Shown: positions 54,559 through 63,363, counted from the first letter of the stretch. The stretch is DNA of 64,000 bases from Kiritimatiellaeota bacterium B1221 (GCA_029269125.1 JARHXX010000013.1:1-64000), one strand, 5' to 3'. Made by a program: numbers and translations. Notes: generated by a model not told the origin, from the sequence alone.

Positions 54559-55059
54559 CTAGAGATTCAAGGGCAGAAATTTCAATTCGGCGGTTTCGGT
54601 ATTGAATACGGAAACACCGGGAGGGTTGGCGCGGTAAACCGCTCCGGGATTGATGATGCGGATGTCGCCTTCCTGCTCATCTTTGGCCACATGGGTGTGG
54701 CCGGTGAAGAGCAGTTGTAATTCGGGGTCGGCCAGTAGATTGCCCATGATATGGAAATCATGTCCGTGGTGGACCGCAATGTTGAGGCCGGCAAGTTCTA
54801 ATCTTTGCAGGCGGGGCAGGGGAATGCCTAATTTTTTTGCATACAAAATGAGGTCCGGATCCCATTCGTCCACATTTCCGGGAACAGCGGTGACGGGGAT
54901 GCCCTGTTCCTTTTGTTCGAACAGTAAAGTTAAGATGTCTTCACTACCCAGATCTCCGCAGTGGATGAGATGTTCCGACCCGGCGTCCTTCAGTATGCAA
55001 AGCGCGGCTTCCGTGCGATGCAGGTGACCATGGGTATCGGAGAGCAATCCCAGGATCAT
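54559..55059 (-). CDS. YfcE/MJ0936-type phosphodiesterase
   Basis: 166 residues. Calcineurin-like metallophosphoesterase: LLSDTHGH (metal motif), HCGDLGSEDIL, PGNVDEWD, VHHGHDF and GHTHVAKDE, ending with INPGAVYR. Small members hydrolyse phosphodiesters or modified nucleotides in the cytoplasm. The ATG at 55059 overlaps the gcvT stop (ATGA), so it is co-transcribed with gcvT. A TTG further upstream is unlikely. Confidence 0.88.
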   Translation of the reverse strand: MILGLLSDTHGHLHRTEAALCILKDAGSEHLIHCGDLGSEDILTLLFEQKEQGIPVTAVPGNVDEWDPDLILYAKKLGIPLPRLQRLELAGLNIAVHHGHDFHIMGNLLADPELQLLFTGHTHVAKDEQEGDIRIINPGAVYRANPPGVSVFNTETAELKFLPLNL

Positions 55060-56297
55060 GACAAGGGCCAAGCCATGCGGGCCGTGCGGTCGGGTCGAAG
55101 ATTTGAGCGCAGCTCAACTTCGAGGCTGCGTCGTTTATCTTTCAAGGTGATGGTTTGCCCTTCCGTCAGGCTTTGGTTTACCCGTACAAATCCGCAGCAA
55201 AGTCCTTTGGGTGAAAAATCATCGGCCGCATGGGGGGACGCGATGCTTACCACTTCGCCCTCCACGAGATCGATCGCCATATCGGTGGCGCAGCTTAAGA
55301 CCCGTCCGATGGTTTCCCCGTTCAGTTGTACTTCGGCTCCAGCATCCACTTTCCTTCCATTTTTGCCGATAAAAGCGTAAGTGCAGTCTTTTGAGGTCTC
55401 TTCCAGAAGCGCTTTCGATCCGACAAAAGCTTTTGAAAAGCCATTACCTTTCCGGCATAAGGCGAATTCCCAAGGGTGACGGATGATGGGCCATTCACCG
55501 AGATCCTGATGGCTCAGCGGTAACCCGGCACCGGTGCGTAAGCTGTCGCGCGCGCCCAATCCGCAGGGGATGATTCCTTCCGGTTCACCGGCTTCCAACA
55601 GTTGGTTCCAGAGAGGGAGAAAGGCGTCGGGGCGGACAAAAAGTTCAAAACCGAATTCCCCGGTGTAGCCGGTGCGTGAAACCATCACTGAAAAACCAAG
55701 GGTGCTTTGCACTTTTTCCTGCAAATGATCATAATGTCCGATGAAAGAAAAGTAGGGGAAGGAACTTTCAAGCTGTTTCGTCGGTTTGAGTACCCGTTTC
55801 AGAATTTGTGCAGAAGCAGGACCTTGGAGGTCCATTTTGCAGAGTTTCCCGGTGAGATCGTTTACGGCAACTTCCAAATCGGATCCTAACTTCTGTAAAT
55901 GGTCTTTTACGGGTTTGCCCATACCGGCATTTACCACCAGCAGGTACGCATCACGCTCTTCCATCATCACAATGGCATCGTCGAGCAGGTGCCCATTTTC
56001 GAGGGGAAGAAAACCGTAAGTGGCGCGTCCCCGTTCCAGATGTTTTCCTTTACCCAGACAGCTCCGGAGATCTTTGCTCAGGGTTCTTTGAAGTAAATCA
56101 AAGGCTTCCGGGCCCTCGATGAGCAATTCCGACATATGGGAGGTATCAAAAAGTCCTGCCCCCTGAATCACCGCGCGATGTTCTTTGATGGGGCCTGTCC
56201 CATACCATAATGGCATTTGATATCCGCCAAAAGCATCCATTTTGGCACCATGTTCTTTGTGCCAGTCTGTCAAAAGTGTGGTTTGTAATTCGCTCAT
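55056..56297 (-). CDS. gcvT: Glycine cleavage system T protein GcvT
   Basis: 413 residues. Aminomethyltransferase that passes the methylene group of glycine to tetrahydrofolate. Typical motifs: start ...HKEHGAKMDAFGGYQMPLWY, DTSHMSELLIEGP, NAGMGKPVKDHL, SRTGYTGEFGFELF and GLGARDSLRTGAGLPL. gcvH and gcvP are not adjacent; instead a phosphodiesterase gene overlaps its end. No glycine riboswitch was recognised in the 233-base upstream gap. Confidence 0.95.
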   Translation of the reverse strand: MSELQTTLLTDWHKEHGAKMDAFGGYQMPLWYGTGPIKEHRAVIQGAGLFDTSHMSELLIEGPEAFDLLQRTLSKDLRSCLGKGKHLERGRATYGFLPLENGHLLDDAIVMMEERDAYLLVVNAGMGKPVKDHLQKLGSDLEVAVNDLTGKLCKMDLQGPASAQILKRVLKPTKQLESSFPYFSFIGHYDHLQEKVQSTLGFSVMVSRTGYTGEFGFELFVRPDAFLPLWNQLLEAGEPEGIIPCGLGARDSLRTGAGLPLSHQDLGEWPIIRHPWEFALCRKGNGFSKAFVGSKALLEETSKDCTYAFIGKNGRKVDAGAEVQLNGETIGRVLSCATDMAIDLVEGEVVSIASPHAADDFSPKGLCCGFVRVNQSLTEGQTITLKDKRRSLEVELRSNLRPDRTARMAWPLS

Positions 56298-56530
56298 ACC
56301 ATCCGGGGGTCAGGGTCAATTGTCACGTTATGTGAAAACGCGTTGCGGATAGGTAATGTCAATTCGAATGGCGTCTGTCCAGTCAAGGCTTGGAAAAGTT
56401 ATGCCGTTTTGCAGAGAGAGAGGCTGAGAGCGGTTTTTGTTACATAAATATTGACTGTGCGCTTGTATAAAAGAAACTTACATACAACCTTTGATCATTC
56501 TGTATGTCTGCCTGTTCAAAATAACATTTC

Positions 56531-57529
56531 ATGAAATCTCCTCTTCGTTCAATTGCCGTATCCCAGATTTTTTTGTTTTTATCCATGACCTCTCTTTTTG
56601 CGCAAGTGCATATCGCCCCTTATAAAGACGACAAAGCGGCGGCGTTCAGCTTCACCTTTGATGACGGATTTCGGGGACAGGTGAACCATACCTTGGAAAT
56701 TATTGAACCCCTGGGAATCAAAGGGACCTTTTTTCTCATTCCCGAAGCCATGGAAGGACCCAAAAAACGTGCGGCCACCATTAACTGGGACGAGGCCAAT
56801 GCGCTGCTTGAGAAAGGGCATGAGCTGGGGACCCACGGATATGTGGGGCAGAAACTTCATGAAGTGGATGCTGAGACTCTGGATCATTTGGTCAATGGCT
56901 CCCGGGAGTTGATCTCCAAACGGACCGGTCAGGTCCCGGTATCGTATGCGAAGCCGGGCGGGTCCCAGTTGACGGAACCGGTGGTTCAAAAAATTCAGGA
57001 GCATCATTTGTTTATCCGGGACAATCAGTATCTACCGAATGGACAGCAGTTGAGATACGGGAACGGCCCCCGCCATAAGTGGAATGAAGAAAAAATGCGG
57101 CAAAAAATCTCGCAGGGCATTGATGACGGGAAGTGGATGGTTCCGATAGTACACGCGATTGTGTCGGGGTATGCCGCCTTTGACAGCAAAGAGCAGTTTC
57201 GAACCCATTGCGAGTGGCTGGTCTCTCAACCGGAACACCTGTGGATCGCGCCCATGGGGACGGTAGGGCGCTATGTTTGGCAACGGGAGCATTCGGAAGT
57301 CGTGATTCGTCATCAGACGCCGAATCAATTGATTTTTTCCATTAAAACCACATTGGAGGATCCTGAAACATTTGACGCGGATTTGACCCTGGTGATACCG
57401 CAGGCAGATGCAACCGGGTGCCGGGCGGAAAATGCGAAGGGGCGAAGCTTAACCACAACCATTCTGGAAAATAAAATTTTGGTCGAGGTTCCGGTGGATG
57501 CGGGTGAAGTCACCGTGGACTGGAAATAA
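56531..57529 (+). CDS. Secreted polysaccharide deacetylase (CE4)
   Basis: 332 residues. A signal peptide (SQIFLFLSMTSLFAQ) leads to a NodB-type domain: FSFTFDDGFRG with the catalytic Asp and metal Asp, HELGTHGY with the two metal His residues, and SYAKPGG with conserved residues. A C-terminal beta-rich segment (from about 265) may bind substrate. Removes acetyl groups from N- or O-acetylated glycans in the periplasm or outside. Monocistronic by position. Confidence 0.88.
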   Translation: MKSPLRSIAVSQIFLFLSMTSLFAQVHIAPYKDDKAAAFSFTFDDGFRGQVNHTLEIIEPLGIKGTFFLIPEAMEGPKKRAATINWDEANALLEKGHELGTHGYVGQKLHEVDAETLDHLVNGSRELISKRTGQVPVSYAKPGGSQLTEPVVQKIQEHHLFIRDNQYLPNGQQLRYGNGPRHKWNEEKMRQKISQGIDDGKWMVPIVHAIVSGYAAFDSKEQFRTHCEWLVSQPEHLWIAPMGTVGRYVWQREHSEVVIRHQTPNQLIFSIKTTLEDPETFDADLTLVIPQADATGCRAENAKGRSLTTTILENKILVEVPVDAGEVTVDWK

Positions 57530-57661
57530 ATAGGAATTCCAATTTTGAAGTGATTCTTCCTTGTCAGTCCCCTGACACGGTGCCGGTTTTTAAGGCTTAC
57601 GCTTTTACATTAAAATTATTAAATGGATCCCTCTTACGTTAAATGCTTCTCGACCTTGGTA

Positions 57662-57679
57662 AAGTATCCTTTTATACTT
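57662..57679. promoter_or_regulatory. Inverted repeat before the RHS gene
   Basis: AAGTAT-CCTTTT-ATACTT, an 18-base inverted repeat ending 5 bases before the ATG at 57685, where it could hide the start region in an RNA hairpin or bind a regulator. Confidence 0.3.
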
Positions 57680-57684
57680 CACCC

Positions 57685-58962
57685 ATGAGTATTCGTCGCC
57701 TCCTTATTGCATGGTTGTTCCTTGGTAGCTTTCTATTGTGCGCGGAATTCTGGCGGGCTGGCGCCGTTACGACTCTAATGCGCAAAGCATCCTTCTCAAA
57801 CCCCGCCGCCGATGCCGGGCCGCATACGACTACGATGCAACCCGCATGCAACAGCATTGCGGAATACACCACGCAACGAAATATGAGTATGACGCATGCC
57901 GACAATCAACTCTCCGCAACAGGCATTCTCCCTATAAACAAAAGCCCCATCACCCTTTGGGCACTACTCCCCCTCGTCGCACTTCCCGGCCCAAAACGAC
58001 TACGCCGCACCCGGAACTTACCGTCGAAGTTGTGTTTTGATCTCAGTCATAAAACGACGATCTATATCTATGACAACCCCCGCCCATCCTCACCTCTAGA
58101 GGGGTTACAAGACTACGGCTTCAGATACTATGACCCTGAAACAGGTAGATGGCCAAATCGTGATCCCATGGGGGAATGGGGTGGCTTGAATGTGTATGGA
58201 TTCGTGTTGAACTCACCAATTGACTCGTGGGATTACCTTGGTTTTGTCACGTATGATTATACGGATTCAGTAAAAGCGATATATAAAGCCCCAGAATTAC
58301 CGGCAGAGAAATTGGGGGCTGAAAGTGTTCAAGATGATGCGGGGAGGAATTGCTCAGGGTGTCGAATGGGTGTTATTTGCATCAGGGTAACTGCTCCTAG
58401 TAAACCTGTCATTAAACAATTAGAAGAAGATATTGATTCTAGTAAAGGCATGAAGCAATTTAAGGGCATTTCTACAGGCCATGTTTGGATTGTTGGTCTA
58501 CATGTATGGGGTCCGAGTAAGGGTAAAAGTAAAGATACTTATAGAGTTTCAGGTCATTCCTGGGGCTTATACCCATCTGGAAAAAACTACCTCGGAGGCG
58601 AGCCACTAGTTGTTCGAAATGATAGCAGAAAAATGTTTGAAATTGAGAAATGCTATAAAGCTTGTCCTGATACACTTAGGGCAGTGGCTGCGGCTGTAAA
58701 ATCAGCTAAAGATAGCAAGGTTGAGTATAATTTACTTGGGACTCAATGTTCAACTGGATCGCTCTCATTTATGGAAAGTGCTGGGTTCGATGTTGGCTTG
58801 CCTCAACAATATGCATTGTCTGCTGATGAGCAAGCCCGGTACAAAGCAGTGAGAAGTAAGCTCGCTTCTATGTTTTCGGCGGAAGAAATGAGTAACGTTC
58901 CTACCGAGATGAAATCGAGGCCTATTGAGCCTTATGATTTGAAAGCTAAATGGGGTAAATGA
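57685..58962 (+). CDS. Collapsed RHS protein with C-terminal toxin-like domain
   Basis: 425 residues from the ATG at 57685 (earlier ATG at 57643). A signal peptide (LLIAWLFLGSFLLCA), then a scrambled stretch (about 30-140) with fragments of YD repeats in two frames, then an intact RHS core at about 143-185 (YGFRYYDPETGRW, NRDPMGEWGGLNVYGF, SPIDSWDYLGF). Full-length RHS proteins are over 1,000 residues. The 240-residue C-terminal domain carries GHVWIVGL (about 266), GHSWGLYPSG (about 290) and YNLLGTQCSTGS (Cys about 355), suggesting a papain-like NlpC/P60-type cysteine hydrolase or related toxin; this is an inference. Downstream AT-rich DNA and the lipoprotein gene fit a toxin-immunity pair. 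Confidence 0.6.
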   Translation: MSIRRLLIAWLFLGSFLLCAEFWRAGAVTTLMRKASFSNPAADAGPHTTTMQPACNSIAEYTTQRNMSMTHADNQLSATGILPINKSPITLWALLPLVALPGPKRLRRTRNLPSKLCFDLSHKTTIYIYDNPRPSSPLEGLQDYGFRYYDPETGRWPNRDPMGEWGGLNVYGFVLNSPIDSWDYLGFVTYDYTDSVKAIYKAPELPAEKLGAESVQDDAGRNCSGCRMGVICIRVTAPSKPVIKQLEEDIDSSKGMKQFKGISTGHVWIVGLHVWGPSKGKSKDTYRVSGHSWGLYPSGKNYLGGEPLVVRNDSRKMFEIEKCYKACPDTLRAVAAAVKSAKDSKVEYNLLGTQCSTGSLSFMESAGFDVGLPQQYALSADEQARYKAVRSKLASMFSAEEMSNVPTEMKSRPIEPYDLKAKWGK

Positions 58963-58988
58963 TTAAAATCCAGTTTACTGGGAAATTT

Positions 58989-59570
58989 ATGAAAATATTT
59001 TTGCTATTCTTTCCACTCCTCATACTTTTAAATACAAATTGTTCAAAAAATTATGAGCAGGAAATTGACGTTAATTTTAGTAATTTTTTGGGAGACCAGG
59101 AATATTTTAAAATGAATGAAGACGATTTAAAATTTGTTAAAGAGAATTATACATGTGATGTTTTTATTGTTGACCGTAAAAATATAAAATTAGTTAAAAG
59201 CGAAAATGATGCGTATACTATTTTTGAAGAAAAATTTATTGCAATTTCTCCTAATAAAAATGGCACATTTAACGTGGGGCCGCTACGGGCTAACAGTGAA
59301 AAATATATTTATGCTGTTGTTAAACCTAAAACATTTGATAATGGCTTGTTAAGATTTTCTTTTTTTCAAGTTAAGATTTCTAATGGTCCGCTGAAGGATG
59401 CTCTCGTGACCATTAAACCATTTGATTTCATCCCTGGAAGTATTAATGATACGGTTACTATCCGATCCATGACAGACCCTGTACAGTCTTTCTACCCTCT
59501 TCCTGAATCTGCTAATTCATTGAAGTCTCAAAAATTAAGTGTGGAGATCGTATCTGTTACTTCTAAATAG
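58989..59570 (+). CDS. Lipoprotein, probable immunity partner of the RHS toxin
   Basis: 193 residues from the ATG at 58989. A lipoprotein signal (KIFLLFFPLLILLNTNC) with lipobox NTNC puts it in a membrane. The mature part is Lys/Asn/Phe-rich, soluble, and unlike known families. Codons are far more AT-rich than those of the surrounding genes. An upstream ATG at 58959 overlaps the RHS stop (ATGA), so the two are co-transcribed whichever start is used. Position directly after a toxin-like C-terminus and periplasmic location suggest immunity; not proven. Confidence 0.55.
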   Translation: MKIFLLFFPLLILLNTNCSKNYEQEIDVNFSNFLGDQEYFKMNEDDLKFVKENYTCDVFIVDRKNIKLVKSENDAYTIFEEKFIAISPNKNGTFNVGPLRANSEKYIYAVVKPKTFDNGLLRFSFFQVKISNGPLKDALVTIKPFDFIPGSINDTVTIRSMTDPVQSFYPLPESANSLKSQKLSVEIVSVTSK

Positions 59571-59592
59571 AGTAAAAGGGGTCAGGCTTTGC

Positions 59593-60400
59593 ATTTAGTC
59601 ACTTTCATTTATTTAACAACTGACACTTAGTCTTTTAATTTTCTTTAATTTGCCTCTTTCATCTTCTTCCCCCTGAACCCCCGCAGGCCCCCCGCCAGGC
59701 CGTTCGTCCCTCGCTCAACCTGTCACGGTTCCTGCTCCTCCCCATAAGACCCCGGCCAGCCCGCAAGTCTGCGCCCCCGAAATTCCCCCGCAGCCTTCCC
59801 GGCAGTCCCAACCCCTTAGCGGACTCGTCGCAAGCTCCTCGTTTGGAGGGTCATTTGGAGGGTCAGCCCTAACATCTAACATTTAATATCCGGCACTTTC
59901 TCTTTTTATTTCTTTGATTTACGTCTTTCTTCATCTTTCCCTGAACCCCCGCAGGCCCCGCGCCAGATCGCTCCTTCGTCGCTAACCTTGCACGGTTCCT
60001 GCTATTCCCCATAAGACCCCGGCTTGCCCGCAAGTCTCTTCCCCGAAATTTCCCCGAGACTTCCCGGCAGTCCCAATCCGCCTCCGGCGGACAAGCCCCT
60101 GGCGGTGTTCGCTTCGCTCACGTTCTGAAGGGTCAGCCCTAACATCTAACATTTAATATCCGGCACTTTCTCTTTTTGTTTCTTTGATTTACGTCTTTCT
60201 TCATCTTTCCCTGAACCCCCGCAGGCTCCCCGCCAGGCCGCTCGTACCTCTCTCAACCTGTCAGGGTTCCTGCTCCTCCCCATAAGACCATGCCTACGGC
60301 AGGCAAGCCCCGGCCCGCCCGCAAGTCTCGCCCCCAGAATCCCCCGAGACTTCCCGGCAGTCCATACCCCGAGACGGTGTTCAGTCGCAGGCTCCTTCAC
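59593..60400. repeat. Three tandem units of about 270 bases
   Basis: The landmark CCCTGAACCCCCGCAGG occurs at 59671, 59939 and 60209 (spacing 268 and 270), and GGTCAGCCCTAACATCTAAC at 59861 and 60131 (spacing 270). Units 2 and 3 share about 97 bases with one mismatch at their start; unit 1 and the second halves are more diverged. All contain a CATAAGAC...CCCGCAAGTCT...CCGGCAGTCC core. On the minus strand the shared part reads as a Lys/Arg-rich peptide ending before a TTAGGGCTGACCC word, as in REP-associated transposase ends, so the units may be relics of such an element. Confidence 0.75.
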
Positions 60401-60507
60401 GCAGTCAATCCCCCATCGCGCCGCGCAGGAGTCGCGCCAACCACCCGGCTTTTCCCCCTTCGCCCCCAAGCCCGGCGGTTGTCACGCCGCCTGCTACCTT
60501 CCCCGGA

Positions 60508-60636
60508 GCGGATACCGAAGAGATGTTATGCGTTCGTTCGTCGCAAGCTCCTCACACGTAGCCGCTGGTACCGTCCTCAGTCGCAGGCTCCTTCCGGTCG
60601 GGCGGCGACATCGCATAACATCGCCTTCGGTATCGC
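60508..60636. repeat. 25-base inverted repeat pair
   Basis: GCGGATACCGAAGAGATGTT with ATGCG (60508-60532) is almost the exact complement of CGCATAACATCGCCTTCGGT with ATCGC (60612-60636), 79 bases apart. Between them lies a TCGTCGCAAGCTCCTCAC segment that repeats a word of 59826-59840, and CAGTCGCAGGCTCCTTC occurs at about 60383 and 60578. It looks like a small miniature-element-like structure. Boundaries and any target duplication are unclear. Confidence 0.5.
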
Positions 60637-60883
60637 TCCTGCCTCCTTCGTCGGCTCCCCCGGCGCTCCCACCCCTACAGGGGACCGCCCCTCCAGCATC
60701 TGCCGCAGCCCCCGAGCCCGGCGTCAGCTGCTTCCGCCCCAGTCCCCTCGGCCGCTTCGCGTCATTCACCCCCTCCCATCGTTTTCATGCGGCCTTGCAC
60801 CCGCATAAAAGATTAAATTTCTTTCCTGATTGAAATTTAGGGTCATTTGGATCAATCGTTATAACTTAACTTTGGAGACCCAA

Positions 60884-62224
60884 ATGATGAAAACCGGGAT
60901 ATGTTGTATTTTAGCGGGGCTTAGCTGTTTTTTCCTTTTTGCGGAAGAGCCTACGGCATCGGATCTGAAAATTCAGGAAGCTTTTACCGGTCACATGGCC
61001 GATTTCGCTCAAAAAGTGGATGCGGATAAACTGAAAGCCCAGTTGAAAGAAAAGGGGCCTGAGGGATTTTGCTGGGTGGAGTTTCGATATTTGAACGGAT
61101 TGCTGACCAGTTACGCGTTAACCGGGGAAACGGAATATTTGGAGATGTTCCGGGAGAGCTTTGCGGTGTTTGCAGGGTTGATGGAAGAGGGGGAAGATGG
61201 ATATTTAGGCTGGTTTGGACCGACCTTGCCCGACCGCAAACCCAAAGACAATCCCGAGCTGGAAGTGGATGAGATCCAAACCAACTTCCGCGCCATGGGT
61301 ATTTTGGCCCGGTGGGTGGAATTGGCGCGACGGGAGGAAGCCTATGCCTCGGAACATGCGGAAACGATTACGCACTATTTGACCCTCATGGAAAAACAGC
61401 TTTTTCCTAAGTGGGATGCCCGCGATCATTTTGTGGAGATTCCCGGAAAGGGGGGCGTGTACCGCTGGATGGATTATCCGATACAGGAAGGGGTCAGCCT
61501 TTCTTTTGAAAAGCTGTCCATTATGGTGAATGGGCTGCTCGCATTGTATCGGGTGACCGAGAATCCAATCTATATGAAGAGAGCACTTGAGGTGGGGGCC
61601 TGGTATAAATCCAATTTGATTTTGAAAGACGGGCACTATGAATGGATGTCCTGGGTACCGGCAGGAGAGTGGGACATTCATCCGGAGAAAGAAGATGCAT
61701 GGCGGGTCGGCTGGATGGCACCGGATCCCAATGCGGCATGGTATGTGGCCTCGGTTTCCATTGCGTTGAATTTGTATCAGCACGGATTGTTGTTTGATGA
61801 TGAGGATCTTGCCCGGTTTATTCAAACGCAAAAAGAAATGTGCTGGAACGGGAACATGGAAAATCCGGAATACCGGTCGGTGAGTGGTGAGACCAGCAAG
61901 TGGATTAAAGGGCGGTTTCTTTCTCTGCAACTTGCCAACCATGATTCGGTACTCAAGCAGCTGGCATTTTATGGTCCGCATGAAGCCCAACAGTTGGCGG
62001 ACAGCAGCAGCTCCTGGAAGGGTGGTGTAGCTGCAGATGAATATATTCAGGAAAAATATTTAACCCGGGATCTGTCGCAGCCCTACCTTTCTTTTGGCGA
62101 AGAATATTTGCAAGATGAAGATTCCAAAGCCTTCTATACTCAGATCAATCAGCCGGTAAGGGAAGCTGCGGTGGTGATTCCGCGTACTCCTTCCATTTGG
62201 CATGACCTAAACTCGAATCAATAA
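60884..62224 (+). CDS. Secreted alpha-helical protein, possible glycan-active enzyme
   Basis: 446 residues from the ATG at 60884, which has GGAG six bases upstream. A signal peptide (GICCILAGLSCFFLFA) and a body of repeated helical pairs (LNGLLTSYALTGETEYLEMF, NFRAMGILARWVELARREEA, VNGLLALYRVTENPIYMKRA) suggest an alpha/alpha toroid as in glycoside hydrolases, epimerases and lyases. Trp-rich segments (YRWMDYPIQEG, YEWMSWVPAGEW) may line a sugar cleft. I do not recognise the family. The next gene starts 4 bases after the stop and is co-transcribed. Confidence 0.6.
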   Translation: MMKTGICCILAGLSCFFLFAEEPTASDLKIQEAFTGHMADFAQKVDADKLKAQLKEKGPEGFCWVEFRYLNGLLTSYALTGETEYLEMFRESFAVFAGLMEEGEDGYLGWFGPTLPDRKPKDNPELEVDEIQTNFRAMGILARWVELARREEAYASEHAETITHYLTLMEKQLFPKWDARDHFVEIPGKGGVYRWMDYPIQEGVSLSFEKLSIMVNGLLALYRVTENPIYMKRALEVGAWYKSNLILKDGHYEWMSWVPAGEWDIHPEKEDAWRVGWMAPDPNAAWYVASVSIALNLYQHGLLFDDEDLARFIQTQKEMCWNGNMENPEYRSVSGETSKWIKGRFLSLQLANHDSVLKQLAFYGPHEAQQLADSSSSWKGGVAADEYIQEKYLTRDLSQPYLSFGEEYLQDEDSKAFYTQINQPVREAAVVIPRTPSIWHDLNSNQ

Positions 62225-62228
62225 TTCT

Positions 62229-63338
62229 ATGAACCCCATAAACCCTTTGCCTGCATCCGGACTGTGTCCGCAACGTCTCCAACGAATTCATAACTTTATC
62301 GAAGAAAAAGTTTCCAGTGGAAAACTTCCCGGTGCGGTGACCCTGATTGAACGCAACGGTGAAAGTGTTTATCGGGATGTGCAGGGCTGGAGGAATATTG
62401 AACAGAATTTGCCCATGGCAGAGGATAGCATTTTTCGGATTTATTCCATGACCAAAATTGTCACGTCCGTGGCGTTGCTGATGGTTTATGAAGAAGGGGG
62501 CCTGGACCTGAATGACAAGGTCGGACTGCATATTCCTTCTTTTGAGAAGCATGGGATGACGATCTATGATCTGCTCCGCCACTGTGGCGGACTGGATCAG
62601 AAACATAAACTGGAAGCATTGCTGGCATCGGATCATACATTGGAAAGTTTTTGCGATGAACTGGCAGCTTTGCCGCTGGCCGCGGAGCCGGACACAAAAT
62701 GGATCTACGGATATTCGACCGATGTGCTGGCGCGCATTATTGAAGTGGTGAGCGGGCAGTCTTTCGATGTCTTTTTACAGGATCGGATTTTTGAACCTTT
62801 GGGGATGAACGATACCGGCTTTACCCTGCGGGAAGATCAGGCGGAGCGTTTCACGGTTTGTTATCAGTATCATCAGGATGGGACATTGACGGTGCAGGAT
62901 CCCTCGGGTCCTGAGAGCCGTTTTCGTCGGGAAGATCCTTATCTGAGCGGTTCCGCAGGTCTCTTATCATCAGCTGCGGACTATATGAGCTTTTGCCGGA
63001 TGTTGTTAAATAAAGGGCACTATCCCGGGGGGACCCTTTTGGGTCGCAAAACCGTGGATTTGATGACTGCCGATCATTTGCCGAAGGGGCATCCCAATCT
63101 GGAAATCGGCATCCAGTCTTTCCGATTTGGATTGGGGGTTTCGGTGATGACGGAACCTCATCGATCCCGCAGTTTGGCGTGTAAAGGAGACTTCGGATGG
63201 GGCGGGGCGGCCGGCACGCAAATTTGGATAAGTCCGGAAGAGAACATGATTGTGATGATCATGATTCAGGTGCGGGCGGATGTGCCGACCGGCATTATGG
63301 ATCATGTGAAACGTTTGGCATATCAGGCTTTGGTGTAG
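62229..63338 (+). CDS. Serine hydrolase of the class C beta-lactamase fold
   Basis: 369 residues, no signal peptide. Catalytic S-x-x-K is Ser73-Met-Thr-Lys76 (IYSMTKIVTSVAL), followed by YGYSTDVLARI (the Tyr-x-Ser/Asn element) and, near the C-terminus, FGWGGAAGTQIW in place of the KTG strand. Such enzymes include esterases, D-aminopeptidases and penicillin-binding proteins. Lack of an export signal suggests a cytoplasmic esterase. Same operon as the gene before; the small protein gene at 63364 follows after 25 bases. Confidence 0.85.
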   Translation: MNPINPLPASGLCPQRLQRIHNFIEEKVSSGKLPGAVTLIERNGESVYRDVQGWRNIEQNLPMAEDSIFRIYSMTKIVTSVALLMVYEEGGLDLNDKVGLHIPSFEKHGMTIYDLLRHCGGLDQKHKLEALLASDHTLESFCDELAALPLAAEPDTKWIYGYSTDVLARIIEVVSGQSFDVFLQDRIFEPLGMNDTGFTLREDQAERFTVCYQYHQDGTLTVQDPSGPESRFRREDPYLSGSAGLLSSAADYMSFCRMLLNKGHYPGGTLLGRKTVDLMTADHLPKGHPNLEIGIQSFRFGLGVSVMTEPHRSRSLACKGDFGWGGAAGTQIWISPEENMIVMIMIQVRADVPTGIMDHVKRLAYQALV

Positions 63339-63363
63339 CCATGGTTTTCACCCTGGATTCCTG

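Larger units (their letters stand above)
59571..60883. other. GC-rich non-coding region with tandem repeats
   Basis: 1.3 kb without a convincing gene. It begins with an AAAAGGGGTCAGGCTTTGCA stretch resembling the ends of REP-associated (Y1) transposase elements, continues with three ~270-base units (separate entry), and ends with a GC-rich segment carrying further short direct and inverted repeats (60508-60636). The pyrimidine-rich plus strand opens long Pro/Arg frames that look artefactual. Confidence 0.6.

Noticed and set aside
56422..56429. TPP riboswitch fragment GGCTGAGA before the deacetylase gene
   Set aside because: The partner ACCTGA-type element and the rest of the fold are absent, and the downstream gene is not a thiamine gene.
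56298..56530. Glycine riboswitch upstream of gcvT
   Set aside because: No GGAGA/CCGAAGG-type core was found on the minus strand.
59861..60400. CRISPR array
   Set aside because: Units are about 270 bases, only three, and the repeated part is longer than the variable part; there are no cas genes.
60146..60469. A 107-codon minus-strand frame ending in a Lys-rich tail
   Set aside because: It spans repeat unit 3 only, its upstream part is not conserved in the other units, and it probably represents remnants of a transposase end, not a gene.
60508..60636. Integron attC site (GTTATGC and GCATAAC boxes)
   Set aside because: The boxes occur in the wrong order for an attC site, the consensus is not met, and there is no integrase or cassette gene.
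60290..60808. A 172-codon open frame rich in Pro and Arg on the plus strand
   Set aside because: It lies inside the repeat region, has biased low-complexity composition caused by the pyrimidine-rich DNA, no motif, and no ribosome binding site.
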